A DNA stretch of 26,619 nucleotides from NCBI RefSeq assembly GCF_000090795.2, contig NW_003547083.1, positions 5,429 through 32,047 of the forward strand, in the 5' to 3' direction. The position numbers were made by a program, and so were the translations under genes. The stretch comes from Amphimedon queenslandica. Lineage: Eukaryota > Porifera > Demospongiae > Haplosclerida > Niphatidae. The first letter of the stretch is position 1; each line of letters starts with the position of its first letter. Below are positions 1-10,500 of this stretch, one piece after another. The notes under the pieces were generated by a model. It saw nothing but the letters and a program-made list of their open reading frames with translations. It searched no databases and was not told the origin of the DNA.

Positions 1-762
1 AAAACATTATGGGTGTTGTTGCTAGAACTATTATTGTTGTTATCACTAGGTCACTATATTGCATTTGTATAGACGACTATTTATGTATTTACTCATACTT
101 TTATGATATTAACAGTATATACACAATAATTAGAAACTATTTTGACGATAACAAAGATAATTATTGTAATTGACATCAATTTTTATCATAAATAAAATAT
201 TAAAATCATGTAACGATGGAAGTGTTTTACTTCATACTGGATGTTACTATTAAGAGCTAGTTACATGATACTGAGCTATTCCAGCACACTTATGTTTCTT
301 GGAATGCTTCTTACATGTGATTAAAGACCAATCCTATGGTTTTAAGAAGTGAAAAGATGGTCATAATCATCCACACTCCAGCTGCAACATGACAACTGAG
401 TGAGTTATTCCACCGTACCTGGTTCTGATGGACTGAGACTAAGTCTGATGATAGACACTATTCATAGGACTCAGCTGAATACACTTCTGTCTTCATGGCA
501 ATGGAGGGGCAAGCGCCTTGGCTCCTGAAAGCAAAATTTAGAAAAACGGGAATCGCCAATGGGTGAGAATATTCCTATGATAAAATGCTATAAAAGCCAA
601 AACAGCAACCAAAGAGCTTACAGAAGAGATAAATAGAGTATACTGAAACAAAAGGACAGCTCAAAGTGGCTCCTACAGCTAGAATGGTTGGATAAAAGAG
701 ACGATTGTTTTACCACCACTTTGGTGGCGCGTTAATTAGAATCGCTTAACTGCAAAAGGTCC
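1..762. other. Left edge, no gene recognised
   Basis: No open reading frame with recognisable similarity was found on either strand. The stretch is AT-rich and contains only small local inverted repeats, for example around 708-725. It may be intron or intergenic sequence upstream of the synaptophysin-like gene, whose missing 5' exons would have to lie here or left of the window. The duplicated segment begins abruptly at about 763. Confidence 0.4.
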
Positions 763-794
763 TTGATTGTTTAAAACTAAATTTAACTCCACAG

Positions 795-973
795 GGGAAT
801 CACTGGACCACACTGACTACGTTGACCCTAGACAGGCACCACTTAACCCTAGTCAGCTGCCACTACCTGACCCTAGTCAGCCACCACCACCTTACTCTAG
901 TCTGGTCTGTCACCACGAAACTGACCCTAGTGAGGTACCATCTGATCCTGAACCTAAAATTGACCATACATAG
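795..973 (+). pseudogene. Orphan Pro-rich tail exon (copy A)
   Basis: This corresponds to exon 3 of the death-fold gene at 2919-3959. The acceptor (ctccacag, ending at 794) and the start of the exon are conserved, and the frame stays open to a TAG at 971-973. It encodes a Pro/Asp/Ser-rich tail with PPPPYSS and DPS repeats, but the 21-bp repeat block of copy B is absent. No exon for a death-fold domain is visible upstream, so it is probably a partial duplicate. It could still be the last exon of a gene whose other exons lie left of the window. Confidence 0.5.
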
Positions 974-1120
974 TTAATAGTCCTTGACCCTAACTGAAAT
1001 TTAAAAACTTTAAGCCAGATATGGAAATGTTTAGAAACTTCTTTAAATAATAAGATGTTGTGTTATTATTGTGCTATTATTTTTTTGACAACGTTGAAAC
1101 TAATGATTTTTTTAAATTTT

Positions 1121-1435
1121 CTAATTATTATTTTGTACATTAAATTTTAAATGAATAGATGCAATGCCATTCCTAATACTAGTGTCCTTCCACCATCTTC
1201 CTAACCTATGCTCCTGCCCAACTCCAGCTGCAAGATATCGTCCATCACTTGAGAATGATAGACTATTTATAAAACCAGGCTGCATAATGAAGGAGAGAGA
1301 GAGAGAGAGAAAATATAAGACATAGAACTATCTTCAAATATCTTCTTAGTCTTACCAGTGGAACAGTGAACAACTTCTCTAATGTCCTAAAGCTCTCCCC
1401 ACACTTCCAGAAATGTATATTCCCATCTCTTGACC
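1121..1435 (-). pseudogene. Truncated RRP9 duplicate, exons 13-14 only
   Basis: Two exons on the minus strand, 1435-1356 (80 nt) and 1279-1121 (159 nt, TAG stop at 1121-1123), parallel RRP9 exons 13 and 14 at 4399-4320 and 4239-4087. They encode the last WD unit (GSRDGNIHFWKCGESFR) and the RRP9 C-terminal signature AAGVGQEHRLGRWWK. Splice sites and reading frame are intact, but no upstream RRP9 exons (1-12) accompany them, so the copy cannot make a WD propeller on its own. It is most likely a non-functional fragment of a segmental duplication. Confidence 0.75.
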
Positions 1436-1735
1436 CTAAAAGGACATACAGTGACATGTACATGTATACACGGAATGACACAGCAAGATGACGTAGAGCA
1501 TTTATTAGCAAAACATGTGCCTCATAAATAATGTTAGTGAAACAATGCTGAGATTAATAATGATTGCTTGTTTTTTAGAAACTATAAATTTGGTTCTCGA
1601 TTATTATTGCATGCTCTAATACATATTGATCTCCTTATGCTACATTCAATATTTGTCTATGTAAATAAAAATTTAATCATTTTAATATTACTCTCAAAAT
1701 TTATGTCCACAATAAATTATTATTACATGCATATG

Positions 1736-1737
<2 letters not shown>

Positions 1738-1776
<39 letters not shown>
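1738..1776. repeat. (ATT)n microsatellite
   Basis: An uninterrupted ATT run ending 4 nt before the acceptor of the synaptophysin-like exon at 1781. It appears to serve as that intron's polypyrimidine-like tract. Confidence 0.9.
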
Positions 1777-1780
1777 GTAG

Positions 1781-2403
1781 GATCTAGTATTTCATGTTGT
1801 TTGGGTTCTCTGTTGGTTTATAGCATCAGTCGAATGGGCTGTTGTTCAAAACAAAATGAAAAGCTACATCAAGACTAAAGTCATCCGTGATAAATATCTG
1901 GCAGATAGTTGTACCGATACAACATACAATGAACCAGGATCTTATGCACAGGCTGCCATTGCTGATGTTAGTTTTATTATTATTTTTAATAACGTTCGTG
2001 TCAATATTAATGCAGCAATTTTTTTGGATGTACACGTACAGTGTAGCCTCTATATAATGGACACTTGAAAGTGTCTCTGTTATACAGAGGTGTCCTTTAT
2101 GTGGAGGTTATTTTATACAGTAAGGAATGTAATTGGTACACTAGGTGCTGTCTGTTAAATGGAGGTGTATGCTATAGAGAGTGTCCATTAAGAGATACTA
2201 TACTATGGGAGCTGTCCTGGCATTTAGTGCTACCATTGTAGCTGTCCAAATTACCTGTGATTTTGTATAAATCATTATAATTATTATGATTCTTTTATTT
2301 TGATATGTAGGTATTTGGTTTTACAAGTATCGTTCTGTGGGGTGTTAATATATTCTGGGTGGTCATTGACACCAGCTTCTACTTGCAATGGAAAGCAAAG
2401 TGA
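1781..2403 (+). CDS. Synaptophysin/synaptogyrin-like tetraspan protein, 3' exons
   Basis: Two exons join in phase 0: 1781-1966 and 2311-2403 (TGA at 2401-2403). The first encodes a membrane segment HVVWVLCWFIASVEWAV followed by a polar loop with a cysteine (DSC). The second encodes VFGFTSIVLWGVNIFWVV, then a short tail ending QWKAK. This matches the TM3-loop-TM4 region of synaptophysin/synaptoporin proteins, where TM4 has the pattern VFGFLN..LW.GN.WFV. These MARVEL-domain vesicle membrane proteins have four spans, so the N-terminal half is missing here. Its exons would lie upstream, either beyond the window or lost. If upstream, duplicated segment A sits in an intron of this gene. The cytoplasmic tail is very short compared with synaptophysin. 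Confidence 0.65.
2042..2207. mobile_element. Small MITE-like repeat in intron
   Basis: The intron of the synaptophysin-like gene contains a stretch with imperfect inverted ends: ataatggacact near 2053-2064 and agtgtccatta at 2180-2190. Internal short direct repeats of the gtgtcc...ggaggt type also occur (2089-2106, 2160-2168). It is a candidate non-autonomous element. Without other copies in the window its limits are uncertain. Confidence 0.35.
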
Positions 2404-2569
2404 AGCAGCTCTGGAGAATACAATCAAATATGAAGGAACTTACTTTTTTCATATGATTGTGTTGATAGATATTATTGGGACTGTTTGTTGTGTAGTGACC
2501 TTTGTTTAAAATTTTTTGAATATTGTTAAGGTCTATACTCTATTATACTCTCTTCCTGTCTCATGAAAT

Positions 2570-2859
2570 GTTGCAACAGTGTTGTAAGGCCTGGTTTCTA
2601 TATAGCCAATTAGCCATACAACAGCCTTAAGGTGGGCATCCACTATGCAACTTTGTTGCCAGTACCTTTGATGTGGTTGTGCAACATGTTGCATGAAGTT
2701 GAGACTCTCTCTACTTCATGCATGCCCACCTTTACAACACTGTTGCAACTATCATGGAGATAGAAATCAGGTCTATCTCTACAACAGACTCAACAGTCGT
2801 ATGCTAGCCACAGAATCAATACAACAGCTGCAACTAGCTCTATATGGAAACCAGGCTTG
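2570..2859. mobile_element. MITE-like element with nested inverted repeats
   Basis: Three inverted pairs are visible. One is a perfect 18-bp pair at 2570-2587 and 2732-2749. The second is the near-perfect end pair cctggtttctatatag at 2590-2605 and ctatatggaaaccagg at 2840-2855. The third is an inner pair aaggtgggcat at 2629-2639 and atgcccacctt at 2722-2732. There is no coding capacity. The overall structure is that of a folded, non-autonomous DNA transposon lying just upstream of the promoter of the next gene. Confidence 0.6.
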
Positions 2860-2877
2860 ATAAGATTTAAAGATCTA

Positions 2878-2890
2878 TATATATATATAA
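2878..2890 (+). promoter_or_regulatory. TATA box
   Basis: A run of alternating TA ending in TATAA lies about 30-40 nt upstream of the start codon at 2919, leaving room for only a very short 5' UTR. Confidence 0.45.
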
Positions 2891-2918
2891 TCTTACTTCA
2901 CTCTTCGCCAGTTACATC

Positions 2919-3959
2919 ATGAGCAACGGTCCAGAACAGCAGCAGCAAGAAGCTCTAGAATTTCAAGAGACTGAAGACACAGCACCTCGCACAACACAAA
3001 TGAATTCTAACGATAATATTGAATTCGCCGTTTTTTATGAGTACAAGGACAGGCTTGCTGATAATCTGGTCTTCTCACTTTCAGATCTAGCATTACGAGC
3101 AGCAGGGAAAAAATTGATAGCTAGTGCAGCCGCAGTATCAGCTGACAAAGTGGGGAAGACTACCACACAGAAAGAAAGAGCAACTTTTCTGATAGGTATG
3201 GTAATGAATAAGATGGATAGGAATTTGCAAGAAGCTGCTTACGTTATGCAAAAATTTCTTGAAAGCATTGATAAACATGCACAACTCCATAAATTCCTCA
3301 GTAAGTGTGTGTGTATATCTAAAGACCTAGAGATGACCTGCATTTATCATAATTTTGCACAATAGGTAAAAAATACGAGGAGATTAGAAATCAGATGACA
3401 CAGCCTGAAAAGGAAATCCTCAAAAGTTTGCAGGCACAAATTGCCTTAAACTTGGAATTTGATTTAAACTCTGTCGCTGGAAAACTGCTGAAATCTGGTA
3501 TCATTACGCCTGCACAACACAAAGTCTTAATCAACCCTGCAGCTAGATTCGAAGATCTAGCTATCGATAAAGTACTGGATGAGATTGGTGCATTAATCAA
3601 AACAGAAAAAAGAAATTTTCAAGTCTTTGTTGATGATGTTCTTGAAGAGATCGGAGGACCTGCAGAAACACTTGCGGAGAAAATGAGTAAGTATATTTGA
3701 TTGATTGTTTAAAATTAAAGTTAACTCCACAGGGGTATCACTGGGCGACAACCTTAGTCAGGCACCACCTTACCCTAGTCCGGCACCATCTTACTCTAGT
3801 CTGGCACCATCTTACTCTAGTCTGGCACCATCTTACTCTAGTCTGGCACCATCTTACTCTAGTCCGGCACCATCTTACTCTGGTCAGCCACCACCTCACC
3901 CTAGTTCGGTAACACCTGACTCTGACTCTGATGAGAGTGAGTCTATTGATATTAACTAA
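2919..3959 (+). CDS. Two-domain death-fold (CARD-like) protein with Pro-rich tail
   Basis: Three exons, 2919-3300, 3366-3686 and 3733-3959, joined by phase-1 introns, give about 309 residues. Exon 1 encodes an acidic N-terminus with a Gln run, then a helical domain (FSLSDLALRAAGKKLIAS ... YVMQKFLESI). Exon 2 encodes a second helical domain with a CARD-like pattern: VAGKLLKSGIITPAQHKVL, then LLDxL-like and FxxxL positions. Exon 3 is a low-complexity tail with a 21-bp repeat encoding LAPSYSS, ending in an acidic DSDSDESESID segment. Both domains look like death-fold adaptors, which usually act by homotypic interaction in apoptosis or innate signalling; that role is inferred from family knowledge. 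No enzyme domain is visible. The gene converges on RRP9, with 127 bp between the stop codons. Confidence 0.7.
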
Positions 3960-4535
3960 AATGAAGAAACTTTAAGCCAGATACTAAAATGTTTAGAAAT
4001 TTCTTTAAATAATAAGATGTTGTGTTATTATTGTGCTATTATTTCTTTTTTTGACAATGTTGAAACTAATGATTCTTTCTAATTTTCTAATTATTATTTT
4101 TTACATTTAAAGAAATGAATGCAATGCCATTCCTAATACTAGTGTCCTTCCACCATCATCCTAACCTATGCTCCTGCCCAACTCCAGCTGCAAGATATCG
4201 TCCATCACTTGAGAATGATAGACTATTTATAAAACCAGGCTACATAATGAAGGAGAGAGAGAGAGAGAAAGAGGAGGGAAGATATAAGACATAGAAATTA
4301 TCTTCAAATATCTTCTTACCAGTGGAATGGTGAACAATTTCTCCAATGTTCTAAAGCTCTCCCCACACTTCCAGAAATGTATATACCCATCTCTTGACCC
4401 TAAAAGGACATACAGTAACATGTACACTAGATTGCATGTACATATGTACACGGAATGACACAGCAAGATGACGTAGACCATTTATTAGCAACATGCTCCA
4501 CATAAATAATGTTAGTAAAACAATGCTCAGATTAA
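3701..4535. repeat. Segmental duplication, copy B
   Basis: This is the partner of 763-1557. It contains the tail exon of the death-fold gene and RRP9 exons 13-14, here attached to their complete genes. It is therefore the probable source copy. Confidence 0.85.
3776..3880 (+). repeat. 21-bp coding minisatellite
   Basis: Around five head-to-tail copies of a 21-bp unit (ctggcaccatcttactctagt and close variants) encode the heptad LAPSYSS or PAPSYSS. The repeat is absent from the duplicated copy of this exon at 795-973, so it expanded here or contracted there after duplication. Confidence 0.9.
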
Positions 4536-7500
4536 GTCACTGACTGTAAAGGAATGCAATCAGATTCATATACCAGTACAACATAGCAGGCAAATATAAT
4601 TTTACTAATGTCAATTTATACAATACAGATTAGTCAATAGCATTTAATAGCATGGATCCATGGTGAATAGGTAAGAGGGTATGACTATAACAACAAAACT
4701 TACCAGAGGCAACAAGATCAGAGTGTGGTAGAGCAGTTACTGCTGTTATCCAAAATCAGCAGAATCATGGGAGGAACTCTTGAGAACCTGTGGCTTCTTT
4801 TTAGAACTATTCCACAAAGCTACACTACTGGGATAAAGGAAAGAGGGAGAGAGAGGGGGGGAAAGGAGATAAGTAACAGTAAAAGGACTAATGTACCCGT
4901 CCTGTGATCCTGACACAAAGTTCTTATCATTAATCATCTTCACAGTATCAATAGATGACCTACAGTATAATAGCATTATAGTACTCATATATTAATGATC
5001 CTTTACTTGTGTCCATGATACACTAAATGTGACTCTTCAATGATCTTCCAAACTCTGATAGTCTTATCCACACCAGCTGTTATTGGATGCTCTTGCGAGA
5101 GACAGTCTATTGCGATTATACCATCTTGATGACCAAAACTAACACAAAAACAGGAGCATATCTTTAGTATTACTACTATCATCATTACTATTATTACAAG
5201 CAAGAGTAGATTATCACTATCATTAGTTCACTATATACTATTTATTATCATGTACAGTGTTTCAACGTATGTCATTTCACTGATGTTCCAAACTTTCACT
5301 GTCCTATCTAAAGAAGAGCTAAACAACTGATTCACTCCGTGTTGGAAAACTAAACCCTGAGAGAAGAGCAACGAGAAAAAACAGAAATAAAATTATAAAT
5401 TCACATAATGGATTATGTTCTACAGCTTACAGTAACAGAATTCTTATGTCCCCTGAATGTATGCAAATGAATGCAAGTGAGAGGATTCCACATATGAATG
5501 AGGTTATCAGTTCCACCACTAGCCTACACATACACAACAACACCAGGTGTTACCAGTTATGTCTTTCCCTCTCCTTCTCACCAAATACATTCCATCAGTA
5601 CTAACTGCTAATGCTAATACATGCCCAGTGTGACCAGGGGCTCCTTCCTTCCCTCTTGTTATCATTACCTCCTTGACCCCTTTCTCAACATTCCCTTTAA
5701 ATAAATAAAGAGGGACAGTTCACAATATGTACACATTAAAACACATATTCATCACCATCATAATATTACATTATAGCTTTCTGATAACAGTTTCCTGTAG
5801 AGATGACATATAAAATAGCTTGTAATAATCTTTTGTGTAGTATAGAGTAACGGGATATCACCGTCACTTTAATTAAATACTACTCTGTCTCTCTCTCTCG
5901 TAGCAGCTGCAATAACCCATACACTATAATAGGCTTCCATTCACTCACACATTAACCATATATAGCATAGGAACATAGTACATTATGAAATAGTTCAAAT
6001 GTCAGTGATCACTCATTGTCACCAAACATGTTGTGTACTATACATGTACTTACATTTTATGATACATGAGTCCTTGCTGCCAGTAAATGCGTATCTGCCG
6101 TCAGGAGTGAGTGCTAAAGATGTCACTGACAATCTGTGACCTTTAAAGAATCTAATGGACTCCAAAGGAGGAGCTGTACACTGAGAGAGAGGGAGAGAGA
6201 AGGAGAGAGAGGGGAGGGAGAGAGAGAGAGAAGTCATAAATAAGATAATGCTTAAGCTGATGTTTATACTTGATCAGCAACAGCTTTGTGTATCCTTCCT
6301 GATTTCTCTAGCTAATGAAAACAAAGAGTCGTTTACAATATCAATAACAATTCATCACTTCTCCCTCCAGCTCCCTCTCTCTCTCTCTCTCTCTCCTTTC
6401 ACTCCTACATCCTTTTAACATTCTATTCCTCACTGCTTTCTCTTGCAGCCTACGACCAATGGCATCATTATCAACATCATCATCTTCATCTTCTTCAGTT
6501 GAAGATCCTCTTTCTAAAACATAACAAAAAACAATTACTATTTTGAAAATGCTTTACTGATAGTAGCCTAATACTAATATTACATGCAGTGTGACAGGAC
6601 ACTACTAATATTACTAATAAACAAGTAATGTCATTGCAGATATTTGTGGATGCTTCTTAGCAAGTGGTATAGTAAACAGAATAAGCTTGCGTTGTTAAAG
6701 TAAACATGTGCAGTAGTCAATGTAAGCATTTTAGGAGGAAGTGTGTACTATTATCAGTAAAAGAATTGTAAAAATCCAACTCTGACTAGAGTCAACTCAA
6801 AACTTGATAGTGTAATTTACCTTTGTTTCCATTCCATTGATTGCACTCAGCCCTATTAGTTGCAGTAAAACCAGCCACCAATGATAATAATAGCTATAAA
6901 GGCCTTTTCAGACTGGCAAAAGCAATGCGCATTAATCGTGTTCACCTGGACTTTGCAAAGCCTTTATAATTGAAATAATGCTTATAAAAGATAGTTTGAC
7001 TGCATGTCTTAGTTCTATAATGGATGTCATGGCCTACTTGTTGTGTACATTTCACTCAAGCCACTTTTTTAGCTTAACTCTGTTAAATTAGGCCAACATT
7101 TTTTATTGTACTGATAGGTTATTGTTTACTAGTTGTAGTGGGGCTATTATTTAGAACTTGTGTCAAGTAGAAGAGCTGTTATATTATATTGGTTTTTCAA
7201 GCCCCACCTTTCTAGCCAATTTTTCTTTGTAATACCGTAGGTCGGGATATATTCGCGGCTGCAATTATTCGCGGTCATAAAAAATTCAATTAAAAACCAT
7301 GGAAACTGTTAGAGCGTTGCTATGACAATTAAGACCACGTGTTTAGTGTTCAGCTATTCATCTGTTCTTTAGCAGCTATAGTGGAGCCATTCACCAATAG
7401 CGAGTCCTTCTCTATCTGTTAACTTCTTGTATGGACCGCTACCTCAAAGCTCTTTCAGCCTCTTTGCTGCAAATTGTTGCTGGTCCGCGTGCTGGTGATA

Positions 7501-10500
7501 ATAAACCACGCCCAAGTCAATAAACACTAACTAGAATGGGTGGAGAGTCCCAAAATACGGCGAGGCACTAGTTCTGTACAGAACCGGTAAAGCAGCTCCA
7601 AAGAGCCCAAGGCTTAGTGACACAAGAAGAACAACAGCTCAAGAACACTGCAGCAAGGTGCTTTTCTTCACTATCGCGCCGTTTTCAATTAAAATAACAC
7701 CTCGGTTTCCATGGTTTTTAATTGAAATTTTTTTATGACCGCGAATAATTGCAGCCGCGAATATATCCCGACCTACGGTACTTGACTTAAGTGGAACTTT
7801 TTCTATATGGTTTTGTAGCTTGAGAATAGGTAGTTATAGTGGGCCTATTCTCAAAAGGAGTGTATTTTTAGTTTTGGTGCAATAGTGTTGTCAAAGTCAT
7901 CATTTTTAAGGGACAAGAGATGGGAACGTCATGCATTGGTAGACTGCATATACTAAAAGAAAAGGAAAATTTCAGCAATTATAATGCATGATAAATGTCA
8001 AGTTTTATTGTATTATTTTACATAAAATCTCACTTTTTATTGGGGCGAGCCTGAGCTCGCCCCACTCTAGCTATACTCTCAGTCACGCCCGTCTGTCCCT
8101 CTGTCTGTCTGTCTGTCTGTCCTCGTACGTCACCCCTATTTATGCATAGATCTAATACGGTAGATAGATACTATGCATTACCAATGCAATTTTCAATTTT
8201 TCATTGAAAGTGGGAGCGCCGGAGCGGTCACAGTAAAATAAAAATGGCAACCAACACACTGGAAGAATTCATGAGCTTTCTAGCAGCAATATAAGGCAGA
8301 TACCGTCCAAAGACTTCCCCAGCAGCTATAGAAGGTTTTAAATTCAATTAATAACCTATGAAGCTCGTCTTTACTGATGCAATTGCTATTAAAACTGTGA
8401 AAGTCAATCAAGCTTTTTCTCAGTCATCTTAATATTGGATAATATTATATCTAAAGCTAAGTAAAGCATCTTTACAGACATTTATAGGCAAGAAATGTGT
8501 ATGTGAAACTAGAAGACTAAAAGTTTATTAATTTTATCAGCAGCATTAAACTTTCATCACAGATGTAAATCATGTTTGCTATGCCTAAATCATGATGCAT
8601 GCTTTGAAATCATCGGGAGTAGATTATAGATGGATAGATCCAGTGCCATAATTGCTTTGCCAGCTTAGGCTCGCCCCTTAATGTTCTACATTGCTTCTAG
8701 TAATTTATCATTGTTTTAATTTTATTCTGAATGAAAAACGTAATATGACGTACTCCGGATTAATTGAATTAATTGATTAATTAATTCAATTAAGACCACC
8801 ATCTTAATTGATCCTCTTTAAAAAGATCCTCTTTCTAAAACATAACAAAAACAATTACTATTTTTAAAATGCTTCCCTGATAGTAACCTTATACTAATAT
8901 TACCATACAGTGTGACAGGACACTACTAATATTACTAATAAACAAGTAATGTCATTGCAGATATTTGTGGATGCTTCTTAGCGAGTGGTATAGTAAACAT
9001 ATGGAGCGTGCGTTGTTAAAAGTAAACACGCACCGCAGTCAATGTAAGCATTTTAGGAGGAAGTGTGTACTATTATCAGTAAAAGAATTGGCATTGCATA
9101 CATTACAATGAATGGCAGTGTCACGTACAGAGCTAGTGTATGTACATGTACATGTAATGAACATTGTAAGTAGCGCTAGTATAATCAAAGGACAACAGCT
9201 ATCACTTGATCCTGTATACTAACATTAAATGGAAAATATTATGACTATCCTTGAAAACAAGTTTGTGTATGCATGTTCAAATGGTAGTATCAATGACAGA
9301 CATGCTGTATTGAGCTACCCTAATGATAAACACATATAGTTCATACAGTTATATCATGTACATGTAGTGATGATGGCATGAATGTGTGGGTGTGCTTACC
9401 TTCAGCTTTCAGCTGCTGAAGGTAATCTTTAGCAAGGCGTAGTCTCTTCTCTGGTGCTGTCTCCTCTCTATCACTGAAATCTTCATCAATACCAAGAGAT
9501 TGGTAATCTCTATATGCACAAAAAAAAGATTTTTATCCAATGTTTGATATGATCTAGTTATCAATTATTTAAAATAACTATTATTAGTAAGCGGTCTAAG
9601 TTCTTAGAATAATGTCAGTCATGAGTTAACAGGATAAAGTTGGGGTTATCCCAGGGAAAGTACCAGCCAACCAACTCTGCTACATGTGCAATAATTAAAG
9701 AGTCTATCTCCCACTTTCAGTCACAATAACTATAGGCTATGTATAGTGCCATAATTTGGACAACTTTATTTAAAGACATCTTTAGACATAAACAATAATT
9801 TTCATTGTAAAAATGCATGAATGTCACTCATTACTATCAGTCTTGACATACATTCCCACACATCATAAGGGAGTTGATCAATGAAATGAATGAATACACT
9901 TAAAAGATTATCATATACTTGCATAAGGAGAGCCAGTAGACAGATTAAGGACAACCAAAGAGAAGGGGAATGAAGACACTTGTGCCATAAGAAATGAATA
10001 CATGTATTAAATTACTTTACAGGTAAGTAACTCCTACACAAAAAGGAGGAGCTACCCACTGCTATATAAAAGAAGAGGCAAAGAAGGAAGAGACAAGAGT
10101 CAGGAATAAGGTCAAATGAATCTCCAAATGGATCAGAAGTTGCTGGAAAAGATGAAGACAGAAGCCAAAACAAATGAAGCCATGGCAATCCTAATGCGCA
10201 TGGATCAGCTACACAGTGGTCTGTCAGCATCAATACTGACAATAGCTTCGAAATGCTATGCAAAAGGCATGATAGATGAAGATATCTACGATTGGATGTT
10301 TGATGGTGAATGGAAACCTGACAATGCAAGAGCACAGTTACTTGTTAGATGCATTGAAAAAAGGCTTAAAGAAATGGATGCAACGAATGTTGGAACAACA
10401 ATCAGAAGTTTTGCAGAAGTGATAAGAAAAGAAGGCAGTCTTGGTCTTGAGCAGATAGCTCAACAATTGGGTAAGAAAAGTTTAAATTTGATATCTAATA

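Larger units (their letters stand above)
763..1557. repeat. Segmental duplication, copy A
   Basis: This segment matches 3701-4535 (copy B) in the same orientation. It starts inside the intron before the Pro-rich tail exon and ends inside the intron upstream of RRP9 exon 13. The match covers exon and non-exon sequence, with scattered substitutions and small indels, so it is a DNA-level duplication and not a retrocopy. Copy A therefore carries an orphan tail exon on the plus strand and orphan RRP9 exons 13-14 on the minus strand. Flanking sequence outside the limits does not match. Confidence 0.85.

Noticed and set aside
4725..4907. Plus-strand frame of 60 codons
   Set aside because: It is antisense to RRP9 exons 11-12 and has no features of its own.
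8755..8800. Palindromic AT-rich stretch (ttaattgaattaattg region) as an origin or regulatory site
   Set aside because: Simple AT-rich sequence readily forms such palindromes; there is no supporting motif or context.
6504..9090. The 265-bp direct repeats as LTRs of a retrotransposon
   Set aside because: The repeats contain an RRP9 splice acceptor and exon edge and lack TG..CA ends, primer-binding site or gag/pol sequence between them. They fit a local duplication followed by insertions.
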